A DNA stretch of 64,000 nucleotides from Akkermansia biwaensis (GTDB lineage: Bacteria > Verrucomicrobiota > Verrucomicrobiia > Verrucomicrobiales > Akkermansiaceae), in the NCBI RefSeq assembly GCF_026072915.1, contig NZ_AP025943.1, forward strand, positions 1,364,001 through 1,428,000, read 5' to 3'. Shown here one piece after another: positions 38,108 to 47,766 of the stretch. The notes beneath the pieces were generated by a model, which was not told where the DNA came from, searched no databases, and worked only from the letters and a program-made list of their open reading frames with translations. The stretch's first letter is position 1; the number at the start of each line of letters is the position of its first letter. Position numbers and translations under genes: made by a program.

Positions 38108-38113
38108 TAAGAA
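38085..38113 (+). promoter_or_regulatory. Possible promoter across the right repeat of element 2
   Basis: TTGACT (38085-38090) lies 17 bp before TAAGAA (38108-38113), with the inverted repeat in between. The -35 box is good, the -10 box matches only 3 of 6. This mirrors the layout at the left end of element 1 and points at the PEP-CTERM gene. Confidence 0.35.
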
Positions 38114-38156
38114 GATGAGGCTGACTATTTGGCACCTTAACTTACTTTGCAGTATC

Positions 38157-38915
38157 ATGAAGAAAACTTTGTTCCTGCTCTCATCGTTTGCCCTGGCTGC
38201 GGCATCAGCTCAGGCTGCAGTCTTGTGCACGACGACATTCAACCGTACGGGCGGCAGTCTTGATACGGTAACGGTTAATACCCAGTCCGAATACGGGCTG
38301 ACCAGTTCCACCTCCATTTCCAACTTCAACAAAGGCGGAAGCCCGGCCGGCGGTCAAGGAGATCTACTGGGACAGAGTTCCATTCCGGCCTCGGTGGTGA
38401 CTCCCAATTCCAATGTAGCAAGCGGCGGCTCTTGGAGCATGTCCTTTACGTTCACCAACACCGCTTCCCAGGACATGCAGATTTCTTCCATTGACCTGAC
38501 CATGATAGGGGTGACCGGCAGTGGAGCTGCCCAGAACACGGGTAATGGCGTAGCAGGCCAGGAAGGATGGATCGGCGGTACGGCCACAGGCAACAAGCCT
38601 GTCAACCTGACCCTTTCCATAGAAGGGAGTGGTTCGCAAACGCTTGTTTTCAATGCTGCCACGGGTGGATCCAGTTCAGGAAACTGGAACATGACCAAAA
38701 CGGGAGGATATGATTTTTTCAACGGTTTTATTCTGAAGGCGGGAGAGTCGTTGACGATCACGATTGACGCTTCCAAGCATGAGGCCTATGACAAGGGCTG
38801 TTTTGCAGGGTTGTCCGGCATTCAGATCAATGGGGAGCTGGTTCCCGAACCGGCCACGGCGTCCCTCGGACTTCTGGGGCTGGCGGCATTGATGGTGCGC
38901 CGCCGCAGGGCCTGA
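38157..38915 (+). CDS. PEP-CTERM sorting domain protein, secreted
   Basis: A 252-residue secreted protein: signal peptide (residues 1-20, ending AQAA), a beta-rich domain of Ser/Thr/Gly/Asn-rich sequence, and a C-terminal PEP-CTERM signal made of VPEPATAS, a hydrophobic helix (LGLLGLAALMV) and a final RRRRA. Such signals are processed by exosortase, releasing the protein to the surface or extracellular matrix. No exosortase gene is in this window. The ATG at 38157 (MKKTLFLLS) is chosen over one 42 bp earlier because the signal peptide then begins correctly. Confidence 0.88.
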   Translation: MKKTLFLLSSFALAAASAQAAVLCTTTFNRTGGSLDTVTVNTQSEYGLTSSTSISNFNKGGSPAGGQGDLLGQSSIPASVVTPNSNVASGGSWSMSFTFTNTASQDMQISSIDLTMIGVTGSGAAQNTGNGVAGQEGWIGGTATGNKPVNLTLSIEGSGSQTLVFNAATGGSSSGNWNMTKTGGYDFFNGFILKAGESLTITIDASKHEAYDKGCFAGLSGIQINGELVPEPATASLGLLGLAALMVRRRRA

Positions 38916-38936
38916 CCATATCAGCAAAATTTAATC

Positions 38937-38976
38937 AAGCCGTCCTGTGGATTTTCCGAAGCAGGCGGCTTTTTTC
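38937..38976 (+). terminator. Rho-independent terminator after the PEP-CTERM gene
   Basis: AAGCCGTCCTG pairs with CAGGCGGCTT (one bulge) around a short loop, followed directly by TTTTTCTTTC. It lies 22 bp past the stop codon. Confidence 0.75.
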
Positions 38977-39102
38977 TTTCAAACGGGACTCTCACATGTT
39001 GTTTGCTTAACTGATGCTTGTTGCCATCATCCAATCCGTTTTCTCCGCTAGAATTTCCTGTCCCGGTTCTTTTCATCCGGGGTCTTTTTTCCATTGACTG
39101 TC

Positions 39103-42100
39103 ATGTTCATGTTTCGCTTCTTATCTGTCCTGATTCCCTCCCTGCTGATTCTGTCTCCTGTAAAAGGAGAGGATGTAGAATATACCTGGAGGGGAACGGC
39201 AGGAAACACTTGGGAGACCTTGTCCAATTGGAGCGTAGGGGTAAGTACCCCGTCAGTTGCTCCGGGAGCCCAGTCTTCCGCCTACACGCACTGGATGACC
39301 ACTAATGGAGCGGATTCCGTGGGAAGAACGGATGTGGGGGGCCTGGGTTCCGGAGGAAGGTATCTTAAGGGTGTCCGGGTGGAGGGTGTCAATAACCAGC
39401 CCGGAGGGAAAATTCAGTTGTTCATCAAGAATACAAACGAAAAGGTTTACCTTCGTGTTAAGGATGGCGGAATCACCGTATCAAACACAAGCACGGGGGG
39501 ATACAATGCGGATTTCGGGATTGCCCAGCTGCGCGTAGCCTCGGATCAGACCTGGCATGTGGACGAAGGCCGCAGTTTTTATGTGGGGAGCGATGAAACG
39601 GCCCCCGCCGGCGGTCTCTACTCCCTGACTTCTGAAAACGATGACGCCCGGCTGGTAACGCTGACGGGCGCCGGCGCCGTGCGCATCGGGGAGGGAATGC
39701 TGCTGAACAATATTTCCGGCATGATCGGTTTTGTGATGAGTGCCGGACAGGGAACGCCCACACTGGATTTGGCGGACCGGGGAATGGCCAACACCATCAC
39801 GGTTCAGGATACAGGGTGTCTGGAAGGCATGGCTCTGTATCAGGGTTCCCTGATTACCCGGGAGAATTCTTCCGTGACTTTCTCCGGGACTACGGCGAAG
39901 GTTTCCAGCTTATGGAATATCGGGAAAAACACGGCCATCGCGCTGGAAAGTTCCACCTTGGACATGTCTGAGGCGGGAGTGGAGGCGGAGGCGACTCTTT
40001 CCGGAACAGCCGGAATTTCCGGTTCCCAGGGCACGCTGAAGCAGACGATTCTGGATGATGCCCTGATTACCTACACGGACAGGGAGGGCAAGCCGGGCGA
40101 AATTCAGTCCGTAGGGAAGAACGTCACCATTACCTTGAACAATTCCTCCGTTGATTTTAATGGAGAAGTTCCGGAAGTGAATCTGGTCGTCCAGGGCAAT
40201 TGCACCCTGGCCGGAAGCGGAAATTTCAGCGGCACGATTACATACACTCCGGGCGCCACTCTCGCCGTGAAAGGGGAGATTACCCTTCCCAGTTCTTCCC
40301 TGACCTTGAGCCGTTCCCATGTAACCGCCCTGGACGGTGTGCCGCAGACCGGAGCCGTGCCGCCGGAAAATCCCTCCCTGCAGGCGCAGGAGTACGTCAT
40401 TCAGTTTGATTCGTCTTTTGAAGACCTGATTGCCGAATGGCCCGGAAGCCATACGCTGACGGTGCAGTTTGCGGAAGGGATGGAAGCGGAAATTACCGTG
40501 AAGGACCTTCCGAAGGGAGCCGTTTCCTGGAGCTATGACCGCGCTTCCAGAAGGCTGAACCTGGTGACGAATGTGGCTGAAAAGCCTTCCCTGCCCTCCG
40601 GTGTATCCGGCTCCAAACCCAATATCATCTTTGTTCTGGTGGATGACATGGGATGGGGGGATTTAAATGTCAACTGGACGCAGCAGGACAAAAACGGGCG
40701 CCAGGTCACCCGCCGCAACAGCTTTGAAACTCCCACGCTGGATACGATGGCGGCGGAAGGGATGCAGCTCCGGCGCCATTACAGCGCGGCTCCCGTATGT
40801 GCCCCGGCGCGAGCCTCCCTGCTTCTCGGGGTGCACCAGGGACATTCCCGGGTGGTGCGCAACAACACTTTTGATTTTCCCATTGAAAATTCCCATACGC
40901 TGGGAACCCTGCTGAAGAGCGCGGGCTACCATACGGCAGCCATCGGCAAATGGGGCGTGGGCGGAGCAGGGCAGAGCGGCAAGGCGCTGACGGGCGCACC
41001 CCATATGCGCGGCTTCGATTATTTTTACGGAATCATCAAGCATCTGGCAGGCCACTACCATTATTTGACGGCGGGCAATCAGGATATTTACGAATATGAC
41101 GACCAGGCTTCCTCTCCCGCATGGACATCCGTCAATTCCAGGGTTCCCGGTACAGCCTATGATACGGATTTGTTCGGAGCCCGTGCCAAGCAGTGGATCA
41201 TGGACCACCAGGCCAAGGCTTCCTCACAGCCTTTCTTCCTGTATCTGGCCTTCCCCGCCCCCCACGGGTGCCTGTCCGCTCCTGCCTGCGCCTATCCTGC
41301 CGGATTGGGAAAAACCGGCGGCCTGCAATGGGAGAAAAAAGACGGATATGAAGCTTCCAATACGGCTGCGTCCGGCTGGTCGGGCGTGAATGGCTCTTTT
41401 GGGCCGGATACCTATATTTATCCCGGACATGAGGCTTTTGGTAAAACGGAATCCCGGCACGCCACCATGATCCGGCGGGTGGACGACGTGATGAAGGACA
41501 TGATCCAATTGCTCCGGGATCTGGGCATTGACGACAATACGATGATCGTTTTCACGTCCGACAACGGCCCCCACAATGAGTCGGGTTCGGGAAATTACAA
41601 CAACGGGGCCCAAAACCCGCGGTACTTCATGAGCTATGGAATGATGGACGGCATCAAGCGCGATTGCTGGGAAGGAGGCATGCGCGTGCCGACGATAGTA
41701 CGCTGGCCCGGAGTGATTCCGTCCAACGGCATCAGCCTGCACGCCAGCCAGTTCCACGATTGGATGGCCACTTTTGCGGATGCGGCGGGTGTTCCCGTTC
41801 CGTCCCGCTGCGATGGCGTTTCCCTGCTGCCTACGCTGGTAGGAGTTCCGGAATGCCAGAGAAACGGAGTGATTTACTCGGAATATTCCAATCCCGGCGG
41901 CAGCACTCCTTCCAATGACGATTTCCTGGCCGCGCACAGGGGAAGGGGACGTACCCAGCAGCAAATTGTCTTTGTGGACGGTTTCAAGGGAGTGCGTATG
42001 GGAAATGCCGCCCCCGGTATGGATTTTGAAATTTACGATACGGAAAAGGACCCGCAGGAGTCCACCAATCTGGCTTCCTCCCGTCCGGATCTTCAGGAAA

Positions 42101-43365
42101 AAATGAAGGCGCAGGCATTGCGCATGCGCCGTCCTTCTCCCACGGCAACCACGAACTTCGACTCCGCGTACGTTACACCCGTTACGGCTCCTTCCGGTCT
42201 CCGGCAGGGGAGGTTGCGCCAGCGTGTGTGGAACCGCAGCTTTGACTGGGTGCCGGATTTCCGCCAGATGAATGAAGCCCCGGTCGTCACGGGGGCTACG
42301 GACGCTTCCGGCGTTCTTGACGTCAACCCGGGAATTTCCGGTCCGAAGGGCGTGGAACTTACCGGCTATCTTACCGTGCCTGTTACGGGGGAATATAAAT
42401 TTTACCTGAAAACGGATTCCGATAAAGGTTCCAAAGCCTTTGTCCATTTACACGACATGCAGCTCCTTGACGCGGACTATGCCTATACGCCGGGAACGGA
42501 AATTGCCTCCAATGCGCGGGAAGGCGTTTCCAGCGATGTGCAGCCCAATGCCGTACAGACGGTCAAGCTCACGGCAGGCGTCCACCCGATCCGCATCGGC
42601 TATGTGGGCCAGGGTTCGTCGTCTTCCCTTTCCATGCAGTGGGAAAGTGCCGATGCGGGCATTTCCAAGCAGGACATCCCCGCCAGCGCGTTTTCCTATG
42701 AATACGTGAATCCTTTCAATGTCGATAAAACGGAGGAAGCCGTAGGCTTTGCCGCAGCGGAAACGACGCTGACCGTGCAGACCCAGCTCCCCTGGACCGC
42801 TTCCTGCGACCAGTCCTGGGTAACGGTCACGCCCGCCTCCGGGAACAGTACCGCGACGCTGGCTGTCAGTGTGGATGCCAATAACCAGGAAACGCAGCGT
42901 ACGGCGGTTGTAACCGTTACCTGTGACGGCGAACAGAGGACTTTCACGCTGACGCAGAGTGCCGCACCGCCATTGACCGGATACGATAAATGGAAGAAGG
43001 ACAAGTTTCCGCCTGGAACGACGGAAGACGACATGGCTCCGGAAGCCAGCCCCGCAGGGGACGGAATCAGTAACCTGATGAAGTATGCTACCGGACTCGA
43101 TCCCTTGAAACCGTGCGGCAGCGTGACAACGCTGGCGGTACGGAAAGAAGAAGGGGGCCGGGAGTACCTGGTGCTGGATTGGCCGGTCAATACGGAAGCC
43201 GTGGATGTGGTTTTCAGCGTGGAAAGCTCCGCGGACCTGAAGACCTGGAATGAGGAGGAAACGGCAGTTCCGGCAGGTGGCAAGGGAGAATACCGGGATA
43301 CAGTGGCCATTGATGAAAATGCGCCGCAACGCCGCTTCCTGCGTTTGAAGGTAACGAGAGAGTAG
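39103..43365 (+). CDS. Very large secreted sulfatase with beta-helix-like N terminus and BACON-type domain
   Basis: 1,420 residues with a signal peptide (about 1-25). Residues about 25-490 are beta-rich repeats resembling an adhesin or autotransporter passenger. A formylglycine-dependent sulfatase domain follows (about 505-1030): NIIFVLVDDMGWGD metal site, CAPAR with the Cys at about residue 566 that becomes formylglycine, GKWGVGG, and SDNGPHN. After it come a PA14-like beta-sandwich (about 1055-1195), a BACON-like domain (about 1225-1290; WTASCDQSWVTV), and a C-terminal Ig-like end. A role in mucin desulfation at the cell surface is likely. ATG 39103 or 39109 is the start; neither has a Shine-Dalgarno. 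Confidence 0.85.
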   Translation: MFMFRFLSVLIPSLLILSPVKGEDVEYTWRGTAGNTWETLSNWSVGVSTPSVAPGAQSSAYTHWMTTNGADSVGRTDVGGLGSGGRYLKGVRVEGVNNQPGGKIQLFIKNTNEKVYLRVKDGGITVSNTSTGGYNADFGIAQLRVASDQTWHVDEGRSFYVGSDETAPAGGLYSLTSENDDARLVTLTGAGAVRIGEGMLLNNISGMIGFVMSAGQGTPTLDLADRGMANTITVQDTGCLEGMALYQGSLITRENSSVTFSGTTAKVSSLWNIGKNTAIALESSTLDMSEAGVEAEATLSGTAGISGSQGTLKQTILDDALITYTDREGKPGEIQSVGKNVTITLNNSSVDFNGEVPEVNLVVQGNCTLAGSGNFSGTITYTPGATLAVKGEITLPSSSLTLSRSHVTALDGVPQTGAVPPENPSLQAQEYVIQFDSSFEDLIAEWPGSHTLTVQFAEGMEAEITVKDLPKGAVSWSYDRASRRLNLVTNVAEKPSLPSGVSGSKPNIIFVLVDDMGWGDLNVNWTQQDKNGRQVTRRNSFETPTLDTMAAEGMQLRRHYSAAPVCAPARASLLLGVHQGHSRVVRNNTFDFPIENSHTLGTLLKSAGYHTAAIGKWGVGGAGQSGKALTGAPHMRGFDYFYGIIKHLAGHYHYLTAGNQDIYEYDDQASSPAWTSVNSRVPGTAYDTDLFGARAKQWIMDHQAKASSQPFFLYLAFPAPHGCLSAPACAYPAGLGKTGGLQWEKKDGYEASNTAASGWSGVNGSFGPDTYIYPGHEAFGKTESRHATMIRRVDDVMKDMIQLLRDLGIDDNTMIVFTSDNGPHNESGSGNYNNGAQNPRYFMSYGMMDGIKRDCWEGGMRVPTIVRWPGVIPSNGISLHASQFHDWMATFADAAGVPVPSRCDGVSLLPTLVGVPECQRNGVIYSEYSNPGGSTPSNDDFLAAHRGRGRTQQQIVFVDGFKGVRMGNAAPGMDFEIYDTEKDPQESTNLASSRPDLQEKMKAQALRMRRPSPTATTNFDSAYVTPVTAPSGLRQGRLRQRVWNRSFDWVPDFRQMNEAPVVTGATDASGVLDVNPGISGPKGVELTGYLTVPVTGEYKFYLKTDSDKGSKAFVHLHDMQLLDADYAYTPGTEIASNAREGVSSDVQPNAVQTVKLTAGVHPIRIGYVGQGSSSSLSMQWESADAGISKQDIPASAFSYEYVNPFNVDKTEEAVGFAAAETTLTVQTQLPWTASCDQSWVTVTPASGNSTATLAVSVDANNQETQRTAVVTVTCDGEQRTFTLTQSAAPPLTGYDKWKKDKFPPGTTEDDMAPEASPAGDGISNLMKYATGLDPLKPCGSVTTLAVRKEEGGREYLVLDWPVNTEAVDVVFSVESSADLKTWNEEETAVPAGGKGEYRDTVAIDENAPQRRFLRLKVTRE

Positions 43366-43816
43366 AATCTGGGCCTGTATTGGCATCGAAAATTGAATGC
43401 CGATACAGGCGGTACTCCATACCGGGATTTTTTGTGATCCGGTTACCTTTTATTAATAGCGAATCATCGTTCCGGAGCCTTTCGGAAGATTTCTCCGGAA
43501 TTTCTTCTCTTTGCCGAGGTCTATTTCCGGCCGAAAGCAAAGAATCCGGCAGGGGCCGCAAGTCCGGCTGCACGGATTGCGCAGCGCGAGATTCACGAAG
43601 GGTAAAGCGACTGTGGGAAGCAGTGACCAAACGTGTACTCCCAAAGGCGCTTATGGAAAGATACCTCCGGAAATCCCTGTTTGCCGGGAGTCACGGCTCC
43701 GGTGTCCGGGGTGAGAGTATCCTGTTTTTGACGGACAGATTTTTTTCTGCCTTCAACGGGTAGGGGAATCCCTGATTTCCAGTATCCGGAGTGTTATCCC
43801 AGGGGGACCACAGGAT
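43366..43816. other. Intergenic region after the sulfatase gene, with a 14-bp hairpin
   Basis: GCCTGTATTGGCAT (43373-43386) pairs with ATGCCGATACAGGC (43397-43410), 13 Watson-Crick pairs plus one G-T. It lies 7 bp after the sulfatase stop codon; the nearest T run (TTTTTTG at about 43427) is late. It probably ends the sulfatase transcript. In the remaining 400 bp, short open frames exist on both strands but none looks like a protein. Confidence 0.55.
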
Positions 43817-44194
43817 TCAGGCCTGTTCTTCCTCCGGATCTGCGGGAGGGGCTTTAGGCAGATTTTTGTCAATGTCGTCCAGCAGGTTGACCAGATCAAC
43901 TCCGCGCTGCGCGGAGTCGTCCAGCCGGAAGGAGAGGCGCGGAGTGTTGCGCAGAACGACTCTTTTGGCCACGGCCGACTGAATGAGACCGTGGCGGGAG
44001 TTCAGTTTTTCCAGCACCTGGGAAGGAGCCATGCGTCCCACGACGCCCACCCAGACCCGGGCTTCTTTCAGGTCATCCGTCACTTCCACTTCAATCACGG
44101 TGACAATCGTGCCGGGGAATTCAAAGTCCCGCTGGATGGTGGTGCCTATTTCCCGGCGGAGGAGTTCATTAACCTTGTCTGTGCGTCTGCTCAT
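43817..44194 (-). CDS. rbfA: Ribosome-binding factor A
   Basis: A 125-residue KH-like protein needed for late 16S rRNA processing and 30S maturation. RTDKVNELLRREIGTTIQRDF at the N terminus and ARVWVGVVG, LNSRHGLIQSAVAKRVVLRNTPRLSFRLDDS match RbfA. It ends the nusA-infB-rbfA run; the truB and rpsO genes that often follow are absent. The tail (APPADPEEEQA) is acidic. Confidence 0.92.
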   Translation of the reverse strand: MSRRTDKVNELLRREIGTTIQRDFEFPGTIVTVIEVEVTDDLKEARVWVGVVGRMAPSQVLEKLNSRHGLIQSAVAKRVVLRNTPRLSFRLDDSAQRGVDLVNLLDDIDKNLPKAPPADPEEEQA

Positions 44195-44260
44195 ATGAAG
44201 AAATAGAGTAAGGGGCTGTCCGATCGTTCAATCGGAAGGGAGGATGATACGCGAATGGCA

Positions 44261-44314
44261 GAGATGGAAGCCCCATATCGGTCCTGCAGGAGGCCTGCGG
44301 GGCGGTTCCATCTC
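44261..44314 (-). other. Structured spacer between infB and rbfA
   Basis: GAGATGGAAGCCCC (44261-44274) pairs with GGGGC...TTCCATCTC (44299-44314), a 14-bp interrupted stem. There is no T tract on the minus strand, so it does not look like a terminator. It may be a processing or translation-control element. Confidence 0.4.
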
Positions 44315-44339
44315 CGCTTCGGGAGAGGTATGTACTGGC

Positions 44340-46400
44340 TTAAAGCGTCTGCTGGATTTTTTCCAGCGTGTAGCATTCGATGATGTCGCCAGCTTCGTAT
44401 TCGTTGAAGTCACCCAGGCGGATGCCGCATTCCAGACCGGCCCTGACTTCTTCCACTTCGTCCTGGAAGCGCCTGAGAGTGGACATCTTGCCGTCGAAAA
44501 CGGGGGTTTTGTCACGGATGACGCGCGCTTCACAGCTCCGGAGGATTTTGCCGTCCTCAACCATGCACCCTGCGGCGCGGCCCTTGTTGAGCTTGAAGAC
44601 CTGGAGAACCTTGGCATGGCCGATGATGGTTTCACGCGTTTCCGGTTCCAGCAGGCCCAGCATGGCATCCCTCACCTGGTCGATGAGTTCGTACACGATG
44701 GAGTACAGTTTCACCTGCACGCCTTCACGCTTGAGCAGTTTCACGGCGTTGGATTCCACCTTGACGTTGAAGCCCAGGATGACGGCGTTAGAAGAGGAAG
44801 CCAGCAGCACATCCGATTCCGAGATGGGACCGGCGGCGGCGTTCAGGAAGACACATTCCACCTTGTCTGACTGGATGTCCATGATTGCCTTTTTAATGGC
44901 TTCCACGGAGCCCTGCACGTCCCCCTTCAAGAGAATCTTGAGCTGGGCCTTCTGGGTTCCGTCGCCCATCATGGCAAGCAATTCCTCCATGCGGGCCTTG
45001 CGGGGCTGGGCCAGGCGCTGCTTGCGCAGTTCCTCCTGGCGTTCCTCGCCCAGTTTCTTCGCCGCGCGTTCGGATTCCATTTCCACGAGTTCGTCGCCCA
45101 CGTTCGGGGTTTCGGAAAAGCCGATGATTTCCACGGGCATCCCGGGGCCGACCTTTTTGACGCGTTCGCCGTGGTCGTTGACCAGGGCGCGCACCTTGCC
45201 GGCGTAAGGACCGCAGATGAAGGGCATGCCGATGCGGATGGTGCCGCTTTCCACGATGGCCGTGGCGGAACTTCCGGTGCCGGGCTCTACGCGGGCTTCA
45301 ATGATGGATGCGCGGCAGTTGGCCTTGGGATTTGCCTGGAGTTCGAGCACTTCCGACTGGAGGGAAAGGAGGCCGAGCAGGTCGTCGATGCCGTTCCCGG
45401 TCAGGGCGGAGACTTCCACGCATTCCACATCGCCGCCGAAGTCCGTGGGAACCAGTCCTTCTTCCATCAGGCCGCTCTTGGTCTTCATGGGGTCTGCCGC
45501 AGCAAGGTCGCATTTGTTGATGGCCACGATGATGGTCTTGCCGGCCGCCTTGGAATGGGCGATGGCTTCCCGCGTTTGGGGCATGATGCCGTCATTGGCG
45601 GCTACGACGAGCACGACGATGTCCGTCACGTCCGCTCCGCGGGCGCGCATTTCCGTAAAGATGGCGTGGCCGGGCGTGTCCAGGAAGGTGAGGGTGTTGC
45701 CGTTGTAGTCAACCGTATAGGCGCCGATGTGCTGTGTGATGCCGCCGGCTTCCCCCTTGGCCACGTGGGCCTTGCGGATATAGTCCAGCAGGGAGGTTTT
45801 CCCGTGGTCCACATGGCCCATGACCGTGATGATGGGCGTGCGGGTGATGAGGGTGGCCTTGGGTTCTTCCACGACCGGGACGGGTTCCGGTTCCTTCAGC
45901 GGTTCCTGCTGGGCCTTGACTCCGCCTCCTTTTTCCCGTTTTTCACGGGCGAAGGTGTAGCCGTGCAGGTCACAGATGGCACTGACGGCGTCAGCGTCCA
46001 GCGGCGTGTTCGGGTTGGCGAAGATGCCCATGCCCATCAGGTCCTTGATGATCTGGAAAGGCTTGGCTTGAAGCAGAGCGGCCAGTTCCGAGACGGAAAC
46101 GGGCGGCTTGAGGTTGATGACCTTGTCTCCGGAAGACGGTTCCTCTTCCTGCGGCGCGGGTGCGGCGGCAGGGGCTGGCTGGACGGATTCGGGAGCCGGT
46201 TCGGCGGGAACGGGAGCAGGCGCTTTTTTCTTGGGGCCGGAAAGCAAGTCGAGAGCTTCTTTCTTGGCCGGAGCCGGACGGGGGGTGGGCGCCGGAGCCG
46301 GAACGGGTTCGGGCTGCGGTGCGCGTTTCTTTTTGGGAGATCCGCCGATCAGATCCAGCACTTCTTTTTTGGGTTCGTTCTCTTCTTGTTTATTAGGCAT
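44340..46400 (-). CDS. infB: Translation initiation factor IF-2
   Basis: A 686-residue GTPase that positions initiator tRNA on the 30S subunit. The N-terminal third is Pro/Ala/Lys-rich (KKKRAPQPEPVPAPAP-type) and shorter than in E. coli. The G domain shows GHVDHGKTSLLD, the DTPGHAIF switch, and NKCDLA; domains II-IV follow (LLKGDVQGSVEAIKKAI). Between nusA (43 bp) and rbfA (145 bp), it is probably co-transcribed. No Shine-Dalgarno at the start. Confidence 0.96.
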   Translation of the reverse strand: MPNKQEENEPKKEVLDLIGGSPKKKRAPQPEPVPAPAPTPRPAPAKKEALDLLSGPKKKAPAPVPAEPAPESVQPAPAAAPAPQEEEPSSGDKVINLKPPVSVSELAALLQAKPFQIIKDLMGMGIFANPNTPLDADAVSAICDLHGYTFAREKREKGGGVKAQQEPLKEPEPVPVVEEPKATLITRTPIITVMGHVDHGKTSLLDYIRKAHVAKGEAGGITQHIGAYTVDYNGNTLTFLDTPGHAIFTEMRARGADVTDIVVLVVAANDGIMPQTREAIAHSKAAGKTIIVAINKCDLAAADPMKTKSGLMEEGLVPTDFGGDVECVEVSALTGNGIDDLLGLLSLQSEVLELQANPKANCRASIIEARVEPGTGSSATAIVESGTIRIGMPFICGPYAGKVRALVNDHGERVKKVGPGMPVEIIGFSETPNVGDELVEMESERAAKKLGEERQEELRKQRLAQPRKARMEELLAMMGDGTQKAQLKILLKGDVQGSVEAIKKAIMDIQSDKVECVFLNAAAGPISESDVLLASSSNAVILGFNVKVESNAVKLLKREGVQVKLYSIVYELIDQVRDAMLGLLEPETRETIIGHAKVLQVFKLNKGRAAGCMVEDGKILRSCEARVIRDKTPVFDGKMSTLRRFQDEVEEVRAGLECGIRLGDFNEYEAGDIIECYTLEKIQQTL

Positions 46401-46443
46401 TTGATTTTAAATTGGTTAGATATTGAGCGCCGTGCTCAATGGT

Positions 46444-47739
46444 TTATTGGGAAATGAGGTCCCGGGCCTTGTCCAGAATTTGGGCGGCTTCCTCTGCGGG
46501 AATGCCCATGCTTTCCGCGATGTCGGAAGCTTCAAATCCGGTGAGGGCCACCAGGTCCGTTCCCCCCATGGTCACGAGGCCCATGGCGGTTTCTTCCGGG
46601 ATTTCCAGTTGTTCGCTGAGGGTTTTCGCCGCGGCCTGGCACTGGCGCATCACTTCTTCAGCGGCTGCCTGGCTCTGGAGTTTTTCAGCTTCCTGAACGT
46701 CAAAGACGCGCACCTGGACATCCCAGCCCATCAGGCGGGAGGTGAGGCGGGCGTTCTGGCCCCTGCGGCCGATGGCCTTGGAGAGGTCCTTGTCGTCCTG
46801 GACGATGACGAAGACTCTCTTGGCGTCTTCGTCCACGGTGATTTCCCGGGGCTCCACGGGGCTGAGGGCCTCCCGGACGAATTCGACGGGGTCTTCCGTC
46901 CATTCCAGGATGTCCACCTTTTCATTGTTGAGTTCCCGGACAATGTTTTTAACGCGGGCTCCGCGCATGCCCACGCATGCTCCCACGGGGTCCACCTTGT
47001 CGTCGTGGCTGATGACGGCCACCTTGGTGCGATAGCCGGCTTCGCGGGCGATGCCGTGGATTTCCACCGTCTGGTCCCCGATTTCCACCACTTCCGATTC
47101 AAAGAGGCGGCGCACCAGGTTCGGGTGGCTGCGGGAAAGGATGACTTCCGGTCCGCGGCCTTCCGTGCGCACTTCCACCACGTAGAAGCGCATGCGGTCG
47201 CCTACGCTGTAGTCTTCGTTGGGCACGCGCTCGCGGGAGGTCATGACGCCCTCGAATTTTCCGAGGTCCACGAAGATGTCCCCTTTCTCAAAGCGGCGGA
47301 TGGTGCCCGTGACCAGATCGCCGGCACGGTCCTTGAACTCGTCGTACAGCATTTCCTTTTCGGCATCCAGCAGTTTCTGGAGCATCGTCTGGCGTGCGGT
47401 CTGCACGGCGATGCGGCCGAAGCCCTTGGGGGTGATGTTGGTGGCCAGCAGGTCGTGCAGGACGGCATTCTGGTCCAGCTTGACGGCCAGGGAGAGGGGG
47501 ATCTGGTTGAATTTGTCCTTGTATTCTTCGTCCGGAACTACTTCCAGATCAGCAAAAATGCGCACTTTGCCCTTGTCCACGTTGATTTCAGCCCGGAGGT
47601 AGTTGATGGAGCCGGAGCCGGGGACCATTTTGCGGTAGGCGGACAGGAAGGCAGATTCCAGAGCGAGGAGAATTTTTTCACGGGAGAGCCCTTTTTCCCT
47701 CTCGTAGTAGTCGATCAAAGCTTTAATGTCGTTTGTCAT
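46444..47739 (-). CDS. nusA: Transcription termination/antitermination factor NusA
   Basis: A 431-residue RNA polymerase-associated factor. The N domain (IDYYEREKGLSREKILLALESAF) is followed by the S1 domain (GDLVTGTIRRFEKGDIFVDLG), two KH domains (VGACVGMRGARVKNIVREL, AIGRRGQNARL) and one C-terminal AR-like repeat. ATG 47739 gives the normal N terminus. rimP, usually upstream, is not present. A terminator-like hairpin on the same strand sits in its leader, see the entry at 47767-47795. Confidence 0.95.
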   Translation of the reverse strand: MTNDIKALIDYYEREKGLSREKILLALESAFLSAYRKMVPGSGSINYLRAEINVDKGKVRIFADLEVVPDEEYKDKFNQIPLSLAVKLDQNAVLHDLLATNITPKGFGRIAVQTARQTMLQKLLDAEKEMLYDEFKDRAGDLVTGTIRRFEKGDIFVDLGKFEGVMTSRERVPNEDYSVGDRMRFYVVEVRTEGRGPEVILSRSHPNLVRRLFESEVVEIGDQTVEIHGIAREAGYRTKVAVISHDDKVDPVGACVGMRGARVKNIVRELNNEKVDILEWTEDPVEFVREALSPVEPREITVDEDAKRVFVIVQDDKDLSKAIGRRGQNARLTSRLMGWDVQVRVFDVQEAEKLQSQAAAEEVMRQCQAAAKTLSEQLEIPEETAMGLVTMGGTDLVALTGFEASDIAESMGIPAEEAAQILDKARDLISQ

Positions 47740-47766
47740 GAGCGTAGAGATGTGTGATGGATAGAC

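Noticed and set aside
43380-43763. A 127-residue frame after the sulfatase gene
   Set aside because: It overlaps the hairpin, has no signal, domain or start context, and composition is mixed.
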